Shown here piece after piece: positions 18,228 to 27,748 of a DNA stretch of 64,000 nt. Position 1 is the stretch's first letter; every line of letters starts with the position of its first letter. Origin of the DNA: Pirellulales bacterium (GTDB lineage Bacteria; Planctomycetota; Planctomycetia; Pirellulales; Thermoguttaceae); NCBI GenBank assembly GCA_016935315.1, contig JAFGRD010000119.1, positions 1-64,000 on the forward strand. Direction: 5' to 3'. The position numbers and the translations under genes were made by a program. The notes below the pieces were generated by a model. It saw nothing but the letters and a program-made list of their open reading frames with translations. It had not been told where the DNA came from and ran no database searches.

Positions 18228-19217
18228 TCACCCCCCGTAGCCGTCCGGGTGGTCCTTCAGCCAGTTCCAGGCGGTGGCCACGATCTCGGAGATCTCGGTA
18301 TAGCGAGCCGTCCAGCCCAGTTCGTTGCGAATCTTCTCGGCGTTGGCAAACAGAATCGCCGGATCCCCCGGACGACGCGGCCCGTAGGCAACCGGGATCT
18401 TGACGTCCGTGACGCCGGCGGCCGCCTCGAGTACCTCCCGGACCGAATACCCCTTGCCGATGCCCAGGTTGTAGAATCGCCCGTCGCCCGGCTGCAAGGC
18501 ATTCATGGCCACGATGTGGGCGGCGCACAGGTCCTCGACGTGGATGTAGTCGCGAATGCACGTGCCGTCGGGTGTGGGATAGTCGGTGCCGAAGATGGTC
18601 AGCTTGTCGACCTTCTCCAGCGCGGCCAGCAACAGGCGGGGAATCAAGTGCGTCTCCGGGTCGTGGTCCTCGCCCAGCGATCCGTCGGCCGCACAGCCAG
18701 CCACGTTGAAATAACGCAGCGCGACATAGGCGAACTGCCGATCGGCCGCCCCGTAATCCTTCAATACTCGCTCCACGCACCATTTCGACCAGCCGTAGGG
18801 GTTGATCGGCTCCTGGCGCATGGTTTCCACGATGGGCGTCGCCTCGGGCTCGCCATAGGTGGCGCAAGTCGAACTGAACACGAGCCGCTTCACGCCCGCG
18901 GCGTCCATCGCCTGCAACAGGCTCACCGTGCCCGCCGTGTTGTTCTCGTAGTAGCTCAGCGGATCGGTGACCGACTCGCCCACGTAGGCCAGGGCCGCGA
19001 AGTGCATCACGCAGTCGATTTCCTGCTCGCGGAGCACGCGGGTCAGCGACGGCGTGTCGGCCAGCGCGATCTCGCAAAACACGGCCTCGGGGTGGACGGC
19101 CTCGACGTGACCGCGGTAGAGGTTGTCGACCGCCACGACGCGATGTCCCGCTTCGATCAACTGTTTCACGGCGTGCGAGCCGATATAGCCCGCCCCGCCG
19201 GCCACCATGACATTCAT
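18228..19217 (-). CDS. galE: UDP-glucose 4-epimerase
   Basis: 329 aa from the ATG at 19217, which has GAGGAGAA just upstream. The N-terminal Rossmann motif is GGAGYIG (7-13), followed by 'VVAVDNLYRGH'. The catalytic dyad of extended short-chain dehydrogenases is present: 'FSSTCATYG' (Ser near 116) and Y141-GWS-K145. It also has the epimerase signatures 'LRYFNVAGCAADGSLGEDH' and 'DGTCIRDYIHVEDL'. It interconverts UDP-glucose and UDP-galactose for surface polysaccharide and galactose metabolism. It faces rfbD across a 261-bp divergent region, so the two nucleotide-sugar genes may share control. Confidence 0.95.
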   Translation of the reverse strand: MNVMVAGGAGYIGSHAVKQLIEAGHRVVAVDNLYRGHVEAVHPEAVFCEIALADTPSLTRVLREQEIDCVMHFAALAYVGESVTDPLSYYENNTAGTVSLLQAMDAAGVKRLVFSSTCATYGEPEATPIVETMRQEPINPYGWSKWCVERVLKDYGAADRQFAYVALRYFNVAGCAADGSLGEDHDPETHLIPRLLLAALEKVDKLTIFGTDYPTPDGTCIRDYIHVEDLCAAHIVAMNALQPGDGRFYNLGIGKGYSVREVLEAAAGVTDVKIPVAYGPRRPGDPAILFANAEKIRNELGWTARYTEISEIVATAWNWLKDHPDGYGG

Positions 19218-19478
19218 GCGTTCTCCTCGTCCTTTCTTCGCCATTGCCCCTCAGTGTAGTACGCTCCGCGTGGCGCCGGGCCCAGTGAATCCTGAATTGA
19301 ACGGCAAAGCCCCCCGTTCTGTCAACCCCGCGGCAACGTGCGGCCTCTGAGAAGACGCGTGGGCATACGTGAAATCCGACGGCCCCTTGGGGTAGGCGGC
19401 CGCGGGCAGAATCATTAGGATACTCTGCCGATTCGTCGCGTCAACATCGACCGGGAACCTGCTTCGACCACATCCGCC

Positions 19479-20363
19479 ATGAAGATCGCCGTCACCGGGG
19501 CCTACGGCCAATTGGGCGGGGAATTGTGCCGCCAGCTCGGCGACGGCGCCGTCCCGCTGGACATCGACACCCTGGATCTTACCGACGGGCCGGGCATCGC
19601 CAAACGCTTTCGCGACTTGAAGCCGCAGGCGGTCATCAACTGCGCCGCCTATACCCAGGTCGACCAGGCCGAAAAAGAGCCCGGGGTATGTCGGGCTGTC
19701 AACGTCACGGCCGTCGAGCATCTGGCCCGGGCGTGCCGGCAGTTGGACTGTCCGCTGGTCCAGATCAGCACCGACTACGTCTTCCACGGCGAGGCGGACC
19801 GCCGCGCGCCGTACCGCGAGTCGGATTCGCCCTCGCCGCAAAGCGTTTACGCCCAAACCAAGCTGGCGGGCGAACGGTCGGCCGCCCAAAACGCGAAGCA
19901 CCTGATCGTGCGGACCTGCGGCCTCTATGCGCGGCCGGCCGACGAGCGGGCGAGCCATTTCGTCAAGACGATGCTCCGCCTGGGAAGCACCCGAAGCGAG
20001 CTTCGGATCGTCGCCGACCAGCATTGCACGCCCAGCTACGTTCCGCACGTCGCCCGGGCCGTGCTGTTCCTTGCGGGCGTGACGAGTCGCGGCCCGGCCC
20101 CGTGGGGTGTTTACCATGTCGTCAACGACGGGGCCACGACCTGGTTCGATTTCGCGAGGGAGATCTTCCGGCAAGCGGACATGGAGCTTTCGCTGCAGCC
20201 GATCACCACGGTCGAATACGGGGCCCCGGCGGCCCGTCCGCCGTACAGCGTGCTGGACACCACCAAGTATCATGCACTCGGCGGTCCGCCCATGCCCGAC
20301 TGGAAGGCGGCGCTGGCCGAGTACATCCAGCAATGGAAACGCCCCCGTCATGGCGGACCGTAG
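19479..20363 (+). CDS. rfbD: dTDP-4-dehydrorhamnose reductase
   Basis: 294 aa. The Rossmann motif GAYGQLG (7-13) and the SDR active site 'ISTDYVF' plus Y124-AQT-K128 are intact. The blocks 'PQAVINCAAYTQVDQAE', 'LIVRTCGLYA' and 'GVYHVVNDGATTWFDFAREIF' are characteristic of RmlD/RfbD. It reduces dTDP-4-dehydro-beta-L-rhamnose to dTDP-L-rhamnose with NAD(P)H, the last step of the rhamnose donor pathway. The rmlA, B and C genes are not nearby. It is monocistronic as far as the window shows, with galE divergent upstream. Confidence 0.92.
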   Translation: MKIAVTGAYGQLGGELCRQLGDGAVPLDIDTLDLTDGPGIAKRFRDLKPQAVINCAAYTQVDQAEKEPGVCRAVNVTAVEHLARACRQLDCPLVQISTDYVFHGEADRRAPYRESDSPSPQSVYAQTKLAGERSAAQNAKHLIVRTCGLYARPADERASHFVKTMLRLGSTRSELRIVADQHCTPSYVPHVARAVLFLAGVTSRGPAPWGVYHVVNDGATTWFDFAREIFRQADMELSLQPITTVEYGAPAARPPYSVLDTTKYHALGGPPMPDWKAALAEYIQQWKRPRHGGP

Positions 20364-20662
20364 ACGGGTCGTCTGGGGATTCGCGCCTCCCTCAACTTGC
20401 GGTCGCGACAAGTCCAGTAGCGGCAGGGCTCGGCCGCACCACGCTGTGCTGGCGATCCGGACTCCCGTCGGGCAGAATTGAGGGCGTCGCCCTAGGGATG
20501 TTCCCTTTCTGCGCAGCGTCGTCCAAGATTCTCGCGCCGGTGGCGGCAGTAACTGGAAAACGTCGGTATCACAGATAGAAGAGGGTAGCGGCACATCTAC
20601 ACCAAGGGCCAGCGGCGTTCAACTGTCGGCCGGGAATTGACTGCACTGGAGGGTCTGTCGCC
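20364..20662. other. Intergenic stretch, nothing recognised
   Basis: The 299 bp between rfbD and the PEP-CTERM gene hold no supported gene. The only clear signal is the ribosome binding site GGAGGG at 20648-20653 for the ATG at 20663. Confidence 0.6.
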
Positions 20663-23600
20663 ATGTCTCGCCGGAACATTATCGGCTTCGTCGTCGTTTT
20701 CGTCTTTTTCTCGGGCACACCGAATCCGGGGCCGGCAACGGCCTCGACCTACTGGCAGCACGACCCGGCCACGCCGGGAGACTGGCTCGATCCCGGCAAT
20801 TGGACCGCCGGGGTGCCCCAGGCCGACCAGAGTCTCGCACGTATCGACAACGGCGGAACCGCCCGGATCGATGACGGCCTCGCCTTCGGCGGCCAGAGGC
20901 TCCTGCTGGGCACTGAGCGGGACACCAGCGGCTCGGTGGAACTCGATGGGGCCGGGCAACTGTCGGCGGTGCTGGAGTACATCGGCTACTCCGGGTCGGG
21001 ACGCCTCGTCCAGACAGGCGGTGTCCATCTGGTCAGTGGAGGCCTGGTCCTCGGCCGTAACGACCAGAGCCAGGGCACCTACCAGCTCGCCGGTACCGGC
21101 CAGCTCACCGCCGAAGTGGAGTACGTCGGCGTCCACGAGGGCCAGGGGCAGTTTGAACAGACCGGCGGCGTCAACACGGCGGGGTTCCTGTCGATTGGCG
21201 CAAGCGGCCAGTACGCGTTGGAGGGCGCCACGCTCGAAATCGGCCATGGGCTCTACGTGCAAGGAATCCTGCGACTGGCGGGAAGCCCGGCCACGATCCG
21301 CGCCGGCGACCATACGCTGGTTCACCTGGGCGGCGCCGATCTGCGCGACGCCGGCCAGGCATCGCTCGAGGTCGGCGCCAATTCGCTGACGATTTTCGCG
21401 GCCGGGTTTGATCCCGATGTGGTCTTCGGCGCGTTCAGCACCGGCGGCCTGATCCACACGGCGGGTACCGAACTGGTCGTGGCGCCCGGCGAGGGTTTCG
21501 CCGGAAGCGGGCTGATCGACGACCATGTGCGCTGCGAAGGAACCATCGCGGCCGGCGCCGGCGGGGGGCTCGATCTGCGTGGCGGCGTTACCGTCGTGGA
21601 CGGGGGCAGCGTCGACCTGGGCAGTGCGCTGTCGGACGCTTGGGACAACCTGGGGCATCCCTTCCGCCCGGTGCCGGTCGGTGGCGTGCTCGTGGTCAAC
21701 GACCCAGTCTCCGGAATCAGCGGAGGAGAGCTATTCGCCGACGAGGCCCGAGTGGGCTACTACGGCACGGGCCGATTCACCCAGGCCGGCGGCACGCACA
21801 CGGTTCGCGGCTGGCTGGCTATCGGCTATGCGTTGCGCGTCGGAGAGGCCGACGGAACCTATGAGCTGCAAAGCGGACAGCTTACGGCAAACAAGCTCAC
21901 GGTCGGGGACGCCGACGGGACCGGCCGATTCGTGCAGTCGGGCGGCGTGAATACGGTCGTAGGCGAGGCGCGCATTGGCACGAACCTCGCCAGCTCGCTG
22001 GGGACGTACGAGCTCAGCGGCGATGGCCAACTCCATGCGGGCGATCTCTTCGTGGGCCACTCCCGGGCCACCGGCGAGTTCGTCCAGAGCGGCGGGGCCA
22101 ACGCGATCACGCGGAACCTCTACGTCGGTGAAGACGAGGGCCACGGGACCTATCGGCTTAGTGGCGGAGAGCTCTCGTCCGTGAATCAGTACGTCGGATA
22201 CCACCGGGGCACGGGGCTGTTTGTCCACACCGGCGGAGCCAACACGATCGACCGTGTGTTGAGCGTTGCGGGCGGTTATGAGCTCGGCGACACGGCCGCC
22301 CTGTCGGCCGGCGCCGAGTACATCGGCGGCTCGTTCGGCCAGTCAGGCGGCCAGCACGACGTCGGCTACCTGTCGATCGAACAACACGGCGAGTACTCGC
22401 TCACGGGAGGTACTTTGGCGATCGGCGCTGGTCTGAATCTGCTGGGAAGGCTCGACTTCGGCGGCAGCCCGGCCACCATGGACGTCGGCGACGGCCGCAT
22501 CGTCAACTTCTCCGGCGCGGTCGCCGGCGGCTCGCAGGTGTCGTTCCAGGTGGGCGTCAATTCCTTGACGATTCTCGCGCCCGGCTTCGATCCCCATGCG
22601 GCTTTTGCCAGTTTTACCGCGGCCGGCATGGTCCACACGGCGGGCACGGAGCTGGTGGTTCCTTCGGGCGAGGGCTTCGCCGGGGCCGGTGTGATTGCCG
22701 ACCACGTGCGATGCGAGGGGACCATCGGCGCGCCCGCCGCCGCCGGGATTACGCTTGCCGGCGGCCTGACCCTTTCCGGGCAAGGCGACGTGGACCTGGG
22801 CGTGGACATGGGGGAGAAGTGGCCTTACGCGGGCGGGACATTGATCGTTTGCGACGTCGACTCGCAGATGAGCTCCGGTCGGCTCGTGGCCACCGATGAG
22901 CTGATTGGCTTTCGTTGCGCCGACGGCCGCTTCGTCCAGGTCGGCGGCAGCAACACGATCGGCAACGCGCTTTACGTGGCCCACGGCGAATACGGCGAAA
23001 GCGAACGGCCGTCGCATGGTCGATACGAGCTGGGCGGCTCCGCCGAGCTGCTGGCCGCCAACCAGCACATCGGCTACGACGAAAGCTCCGGCGAGTTCGA
23101 CCAGACGGGCGGCAGCAACACGATCACGGAAGGTCTCTACGTCGGCGACCACGATGCCCAGGGAACCTACCGTCTGACGGCCGGAGTGGTCTCGGCCGCC
23201 CACGAGCACGTCGGTCACCGCGACGGTTCCGGGACGTTCATCCAATCGGACGGCACCAACAGCATCGGTGGCGACCTTTACGTCGGGGACAACGACGGCG
23301 AAGGCATCTACTATCTGCACGGCGGGCAACTGGCGGCCGCCAACGAGTCCGTCAGCCACGACGGCGGCGATGGGGTCTTCGTGCAAACCGGCGGCCTCAA
23401 CGCCACCGGGGTGCTGACCGTGGGCGGGAGCTATTCGATCTCGGCGGGCACGTTGGCGGCCAACGAGCTGCGGCTGGAAGGCGGGACGCTCGACGTCGCC
23501 GATGCGGCGGCGGAGATCCTCGTGGCCGACCGCCTGTCGTTGGGGCCGGGGAGCATTCTCAACGCCGCGGCGGGGGCCAGCATCCACATGACCGGCTCGG

Positions 23601-24052
23601 CGTTTGAGAACGAGAGCACCGACCCGGCCGCGTTGGCCGGATTGAGCAACCTGGCGCTGCTGTTCGAGGGAGGTCCGACGGACGTCGACCCGCTGGAGGT
23701 CGCCGGATCGGATCTGGGGGCCGTGCTGGCGGGTTTTGAGGAGAACTTCGCCCTGGCGACGCTGCGGCTGGGCGGCAGCGACGTCGGTATGGTGCGGCTG
23801 GTCGACAGCTTCGACAACCTGCCTGGCGTAGAAGCCCTTTACGTGCGCAACCTGGACGTCGGTCCCGGCTGCTACCTCGATCTCAACGGGCTGAATCTCT
23901 ACTACCTGTACGGCGGCATCGACCCGGCGGCCACGGTGGCCGGCGGCCGTCCCACGTTGGTTCCCGAGCCGTGCACGTGGGCCCTGCTGCTGGCGGCTGC
24001 CCTGTGCGTCGCCGCCGGCACCTGGCGACGGCGAGGGCAGCCGCTCGGCTAA
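20663..24052 (+). CDS. PEP-CTERM surface protein with repeated beta motifs
   Basis: 1129 aa. A signal peptide (about 1-29) is followed by 'YWQHDPATPGDWLDPGNWTAG', a common opening of planctomycete beta-helix-like proteins. The body consists of many copies of a roughly 40-residue motif of the form 'xYVGxxxGxGxFxQTGGxNT', suggesting a right-handed beta-solenoid. A larger duplication is visible: the block with 'NSLTIFAAGFDP' and 'HTAGTELVVAPGEGFAG' recurs about 393 residues later as 'NSLTILAPGFDP' and 'HTAGTELVVPSGEGFAG'. The C-terminus has 'VPEPCTWALLLAAALCVAAG' then 'TWRRRG', a PEP-CTERM sorting signal (PEP motif, transmembrane helix, Arg cluster) cleaved by an exosortase. Role: probable exported matrix or surface protein. 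Confidence 0.88.
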   Translation: MSRRNIIGFVVVFVFFSGTPNPGPATASTYWQHDPATPGDWLDPGNWTAGVPQADQSLARIDNGGTARIDDGLAFGGQRLLLGTERDTSGSVELDGAGQLSAVLEYIGYSGSGRLVQTGGVHLVSGGLVLGRNDQSQGTYQLAGTGQLTAEVEYVGVHEGQGQFEQTGGVNTAGFLSIGASGQYALEGATLEIGHGLYVQGILRLAGSPATIRAGDHTLVHLGGADLRDAGQASLEVGANSLTIFAAGFDPDVVFGAFSTGGLIHTAGTELVVAPGEGFAGSGLIDDHVRCEGTIAAGAGGGLDLRGGVTVVDGGSVDLGSALSDAWDNLGHPFRPVPVGGVLVVNDPVSGISGGELFADEARVGYYGTGRFTQAGGTHTVRGWLAIGYALRVGEADGTYELQSGQLTANKLTVGDADGTGRFVQSGGVNTVVGEARIGTNLASSLGTYELSGDGQLHAGDLFVGHSRATGEFVQSGGANAITRNLYVGEDEGHGTYRLSGGELSSVNQYVGYHRGTGLFVHTGGANTIDRVLSVAGGYELGDTAALSAGAEYIGGSFGQSGGQHDVGYLSIEQHGEYSLTGGTLAIGAGLNLLGRLDFGGSPATMDVGDGRIVNFSGAVAGGSQVSFQVGVNSLTILAPGFDPHAAFASFTAAGMVHTAGTELVVPSGEGFAGAGVIADHVRCEGTIGAPAAAGITLAGGLTLSGQGDVDLGVDMGEKWPYAGGTLIVCDVDSQMSSGRLVATDELIGFRCADGRFVQVGGSNTIGNALYVAHGEYGESERPSHGRYELGGSAELLAANQHIGYDESSGEFDQTGGSNTITEGLYVGDHDAQGTYRLTAGVVSAAHEHVGHRDGSGTFIQSDGTNSIGGDLYVGDNDGEGIYYLHGGQLAAANESVSHDGGDGVFVQTGGLNATGVLTVGGSYSISAGTLAANELRLEGGTLDVADAAAEILVADRLSLGPGSILNAAAGASIHMTGSAFENESTDPAALAGLSNLALLFEGGPTDVDPLEVAGSDLGAVLAGFEENFALATLRLGGSDVGMVRLVDSFDNLPGVEALYVRNLDVGPGCYLDLNGLNLYYLYGGIDPAATVAGGRPTLVPEPCTWALLLAAALCVAAGTWRRRGQPLG

Positions 24053-24110
24053 ACGGGCGTGGACTGGGGATGCCCTTTCTCCGCCCGCAATGGCCCAGTA
24101 CAATCGGGGC

Positions 24111-25328
24111 ATGAATGCGATTTGCCTGGTCATCGATCGACTGCACGTGGGGTACGTTGGGGCGTACGGGAATTCGTGGATCGAAACGCCGCAGTTGGAC
24201 CGTTTGGCCAGCCGCGCGTTTACATTCGATCAGATGCTGATCGATTCGCCTTGGCCAGAGCGGCTTTATCGCTCGTATTGGCAGGGATGGCACGCGATGT
24301 GTCGGCAGCCGCCGCCGGCGGACCGCCCCTCGCTGGCCGTTTTGCTGCGCGAGGCCGGAATGCACACGGCACTGCTGACCGACGACCGCACCGTGGCCGA
24401 GCATCCGCTGGCGGTCGACTTCGACGAGTTGGTGCAGATCGACCCGCCCTGGGAGCCGAAAGGCGCCGAAGAAATCGAGCAGACCCATTTGGCCAAGTGC
24501 TTCGTGCAGGCGATCGATTGGCTCGAATCGGCCCGCCCGCCGTTCGTGTTGTGGATCCACCTGGCGGGGCTGAGCACAACCTGGGACGCGCCTCAGGAGT
24601 TTCGCCACGCCTATTGGGAGCAGGGTGATCCCACGCCACCCGATTCGGCCGAAGTGCCGGATCGCACGCTTCCAAAGGACCACGATCCGGACGAGCTGCT
24701 GGGTGTCTGCCAGGCCTACTGCGGACAGGTCTCGTTGCTCGATGCGTGTTTCGGCGCCCTGCACGAGGCCGTCGTCGACAGCCGGTTCGGCCGTGAGACA
24801 CTCTTGGCATTGACCTCCGCTCGGGGATTTCCCTTGGGCGAACACGGCCGAATCGGGCTCTGCGACGAGGCCCTCTACGGCGAGATGACGCACGTGCCCC
24901 TGATCCTGCAATTGCCCGACCCGGAGGTCGCGGGTGGCCGAAGCCAGGCCCTGGTCGAGCCGGCCGATCTCTGGGCGACGCTGCTGGACTGTTGCGGCGT
25001 GGCCCAGCGGCCGCCTTCGCCGACGGGCTTCAGCCTGATTCCCGTCGTGCGGCAAGAGGCAGCCGCCGTCCGTGATCGGCTCTGCATCGTGGGCGAAGGC
25101 CCCGATCGGGCGATCCGCACGCCGGCGTGGTACTTGCGCGACGCTATCCGACCAGAGCTGTTCGTCAAGCCCGACGACCGTTGGGAGATCAACGACGTTT
25201 CGGACCGTTGCCGGGAAGTGGTTGAGCAGCTCCAGGAGAGCCTTCGCCAGTACGAGGAGGCCGTTCAGTTGGGCTCGCCGGTCGAATTGGCGCCGCTGGA
25301 CGAAGTGCTGCAGAGCGGGTTTGAATAG
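24111..25328 (+). CDS. Sulfatase-superfamily protein lacking formylglycine site
   Basis: 405 aa from the ATG at 24111; no signal peptide. The fold of the alkaline phosphatase/sulfatase superfamily is recognisable: 'ICLVIDRLHVGYVGAYGNSW', 'TPQLDRLASRAF', 'PPFVLWIHLAGLST', 'SRGFPLGEHGRIGLCDEA' (with Arg in 'TSARGF') and 'THVPLILQLPD'. However, the usual metal pair D-D is D9-R10, and where the C-x-P-x-R sulfatase motif should be the sequence reads S46-P-W-P-E-R-L-Y-R54, so no formylglycine precursor exists. It cannot be an ordinary sulfatase; it could be a phosphodiesterase-like member or a non-catalytic protein. It lies 58 bp after the PEP-CTERM gene and 134 bp before the enolase-superfamily gene. 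Confidence 0.8.
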   Translation: MNAICLVIDRLHVGYVGAYGNSWIETPQLDRLASRAFTFDQMLIDSPWPERLYRSYWQGWHAMCRQPPPADRPSLAVLLREAGMHTALLTDDRTVAEHPLAVDFDELVQIDPPWEPKGAEEIEQTHLAKCFVQAIDWLESARPPFVLWIHLAGLSTTWDAPQEFRHAYWEQGDPTPPDSAEVPDRTLPKDHDPDELLGVCQAYCGQVSLLDACFGALHEAVVDSRFGRETLLALTSARGFPLGEHGRIGLCDEALYGEMTHVPLILQLPDPEVAGGRSQALVEPADLWATLLDCCGVAQRPPSPTGFSLIPVVRQEAAAVRDRLCIVGEGPDRAIRTPAWYLRDAIRPELFVKPDDRWEINDVSDRCREVVEQLQESLRQYEEAVQLGSPVELAPLDEVLQSGFE

Positions 25329-25462
25329 GCCGCCACGGCGGTTGCGGAGCTTGTCGCGCTGCCCGGGTGCTGTTACGCTGGATTGCCGCGGCCGGGATCC
25401 GGTTACCCGGTCTGCTCCAGTTCGACGCTGAAGCCGAGTGCCCGTGGCAGGATGTTGATCCG

Positions 25463-26581
25463 ATGCAAATTGACTCGATCGAAGTATTTCACGTAGCCCT
25501 GCCGAGGAAGCAGCCCCAGGAGACGGTGGCCAGGCCGCTGGACACGTTGGAAACCGTATTGGTGCGGATGCAGAGCGGCCAGACGGTCGGCTGGGGAGAG
25601 GCCGGTCCCGGCAACGCGCCGGTGGCGTCGGCCGAATGGGCCGCCGGCGTGTTCGGCTGCCTGCGCGACTGGCTGGTCCCGGCCATCAGCGGCACGGTGG
25701 TCGATTCGGGCGACGATTTGCAGCAACGGCTGGCCCCGTTCCGCGGCAATCGCTTCGCCAAAGCCGCGCTCGACACGGCCTGGTGGGATCTGCAAGCCCG
25801 ACTCCAAGGCCAACCGCTGCACCAGCTTCTCGGCCCGGAACGCCAGGCCGTCGAGGTCGGCGTAACGTTTGACCAGATGGACTCGGTCGACGATTTTCTC
25901 TCGGGCATCGGCCGGGCCTTGGACGCCGGGTTCAGCCGGGTGGGGTTGAAGCTCCGGCCCGGCTGGGACGTTTTCATGGTCGACGCGGTTCGCAAAGAGT
26001 ACCCGATCGGGACGCTCCATGCCGACGCCGAAGGGGCACTGGGGCTGGAGCACATGGAGATGCTCTGCCGTTTCGACGATTTCACCCTGGCCATGATCGA
26101 ACAGCCACTGCCGGCGGACGACCTGGTGGGCCACGCCATGGTCCAGGAAGCCGTCCGCACACCGATCTGCCTCGATGAAAGCATCACCGATTTGGCGCAG
26201 GCCGAGATGGCGTTGGAGCTAAAGAGCTGCCAGTTCGTCAACCTCAAGCCGGGCCGCGTTGGAGGACTGACCACGGCGCTGGCGATTCACAACGCCTGTC
26301 ACGAGAACTGCGTGCCCTGCTGGGTGGGAGCCACTCCGCAAAGCGCCATCGGCCAGCGGTTCGGCCTCGCCCTGGCCGCGAAGGCCAACTGTACGTATCC
26401 GGCCGATTTCTTCCCCTCCGAAGACCTGCTGCGACAGGACCTGGCCCGGCCGCTGGTGCCCGCCCGCGACCAGTCCGACGGGAAGATGCGGATCCAACTC
26501 TGGTCCGAGCCGGGCATCGGCACGGAGCCGGATCAGGAGTTGCTCGACAAGTACTGCCTGGCCCGCGCAAAAGCTGATTGA
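25463..26581 (+). CDS. Enolase-superfamily OSBS/N-acylamino-acid racemase-like enzyme
   Basis: 372 aa from the ATG at 25463 ('MQIDSIEVFHVALP'). It has the lid domain of the muconate lactonizing enzyme subgroup and then a TIM barrel with the catalytic residues in place: Lys163 in 'VGLKLRPGWD', Asp in 'HADAEGAL', Glu in 'MIEQPLPADD', Asp in 'CLDESIT' and Lys262 in 'VNLKPGRVGG'. The pattern is that of o-succinylbenzoate synthase (menaquinone synthesis) and N-succinylamino-acid racemase, which cannot be separated by motif. The first Lys of the usual K-x-K is Gly, but the catalytic second Lys is kept. No other men genes adjoin it. It converges with the PfkB gene. Confidence 0.85.
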   Translation: MQIDSIEVFHVALPRKQPQETVARPLDTLETVLVRMQSGQTVGWGEAGPGNAPVASAEWAAGVFGCLRDWLVPAISGTVVDSGDDLQQRLAPFRGNRFAKAALDTAWWDLQARLQGQPLHQLLGPERQAVEVGVTFDQMDSVDDFLSGIGRALDAGFSRVGLKLRPGWDVFMVDAVRKEYPIGTLHADAEGALGLEHMEMLCRFDDFTLAMIEQPLPADDLVGHAMVQEAVRTPICLDESITDLAQAEMALELKSCQFVNLKPGRVGGLTTALAIHNACHENCVPCWVGATPQSAIGQRFGLALAAKANCTYPADFFPSEDLLRQDLARPLVPARDQSDGKMRIQLWSEPGIGTEPDQELLDKYCLARAKAD

Positions 26582-26616
26582 GCTTCGCACAGTCAAGACG
26601 CGAAGGCGACGTGGCA

Positions 26617-27549
26617 TCAGACGCGGAATCCGCGTGCTCGAAGAAAGGCGTTGACCGCCCCGGTTGCGGGGCACCCGGCCTGGCCCCCGGGCCTTGTCGC
26701 CTTCAGCGCCGCGGCCGCCGAGGCAACGGCGATCCGCTCGTACAAGTCCTTGGCCCCGGCCAAGGCTGACGCATAGGCCCCGTGAAACACGTCGCCACAG
26801 CCGGTCGTGTCCACAACCTCGACCGAGAACGCCGGGAAGTGGCGGGTTTGCGCCGCGTCCGGGCCGACGTACCAGCAGCCGCGCGAGCCGCCGGTTACCA
26901 CGACGGCTCGGCGGTCCGGTCTCCAAAGCTGCTCGGCAGCTCGGGCCGGATCTTGCACGCCGGTCAATCGTCGGGCGAACTGCTCAGAGAGAATCAGGTG
27001 ATCGGTCAAGGCCAGCACTTCGTCGAACGGCGGGCCGGGATCCCGCTCGAAATCGGCGACGACGCCGACACCGCTCTGTCGGGCGATCTGGACGGCACGC
27101 AGCGTCCCCTCCAGCCCGTGGTGGTCGATCAGTAGCACACCGGCGGCACGGATCAACTCCGCTTCAGGCCGCGAGGGGTCGGCGGCCACGGCCCCATCAA
27201 GGCTGGAGAAGACGGTGCGCGTCTTGTGCCGTTGATCGACGATGATCGTCGAGTGGCCCGGCCACGCTTCGTCGCACCGCACGCGATACGTCAGATCGAT
27301 CCCCTCCTCGCGGAAGCGATCCATGACGAAGCAGGAAAGCTCGTCGTCGCCCAACCTCCCCGCATAGGAGCATCGGGATCCCAGCCGCGCCGCCGCCACC
27401 AAGGCGGTGCCGGTCAAGCCGCCACATTGCCGCTCTCGCCGGCGGACTCTGACCTTGCCGTCGGCCGGCGGATACTCGTCGACATAGAGCAGATCGTCGA
27501 CGGCCACCACACCCAGGCCGAGAACGTCGAAGCGGGGGGAAACAGGCAT
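26617..27549 (-). CDS. PfkB-family carbohydrate kinase
   Basis: 310 aa from the ATG at 27549 ('MPVSPRFDVLGLGVVAVDD'). PfkB signatures are present: 'QCGGLTGTALVAAARLG' near the N-terminus with the G-G sugar-binding pair, 'YAGRLGDDELS', and the C-terminal ATP/anion-hole motif 'VDTTGCGDVFHGAYASAL' with catalytic Asp. The family phosphorylates ribose, fructose, other sugars, or nucleosides; the specificity cannot be told. It is transcribed away from the GT4 gene at 27749, with a 199-bp divergent region between them. Confidence 0.92.
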   Translation of the reverse strand: MPVSPRFDVLGLGVVAVDDLLYVDEYPPADGKVRVRRRERQCGGLTGTALVAAARLGSRCSYAGRLGDDELSCFVMDRFREEGIDLTYRVRCDEAWPGHSTIIVDQRHKTRTVFSSLDGAVAADPSRPEAELIRAAGVLLIDHHGLEGTLRAVQIARQSGVGVVADFERDPGPPFDEVLALTDHLILSEQFARRLTGVQDPARAAEQLWRPDRRAVVVTGGSRGCWYVGPDAAQTRHFPAFSVEVVDTTGCGDVFHGAYASALAGAKDLYERIAVASAAAALKATRPGGQAGCPATGAVNAFLRARGFRV

Positions 27550-27748
27550 TGCTGTGGAAATGGGCAAGTGCTGCAAACGGCTCAATCCAGCCCAGCAGCC
27601 TATCCTCTCAGCAGGGTGGTTTCAACCGTCCGCCTTCTCGACCGACCGGAAGGCCGCCTCCTTGATCGACCGGAAGAACATCGTTACGCTGTCTGTCACG
27701 GGGACAGGCCCCTTCTTCCGGGGTTAACCGAACAGGCGCACCGCTTAC

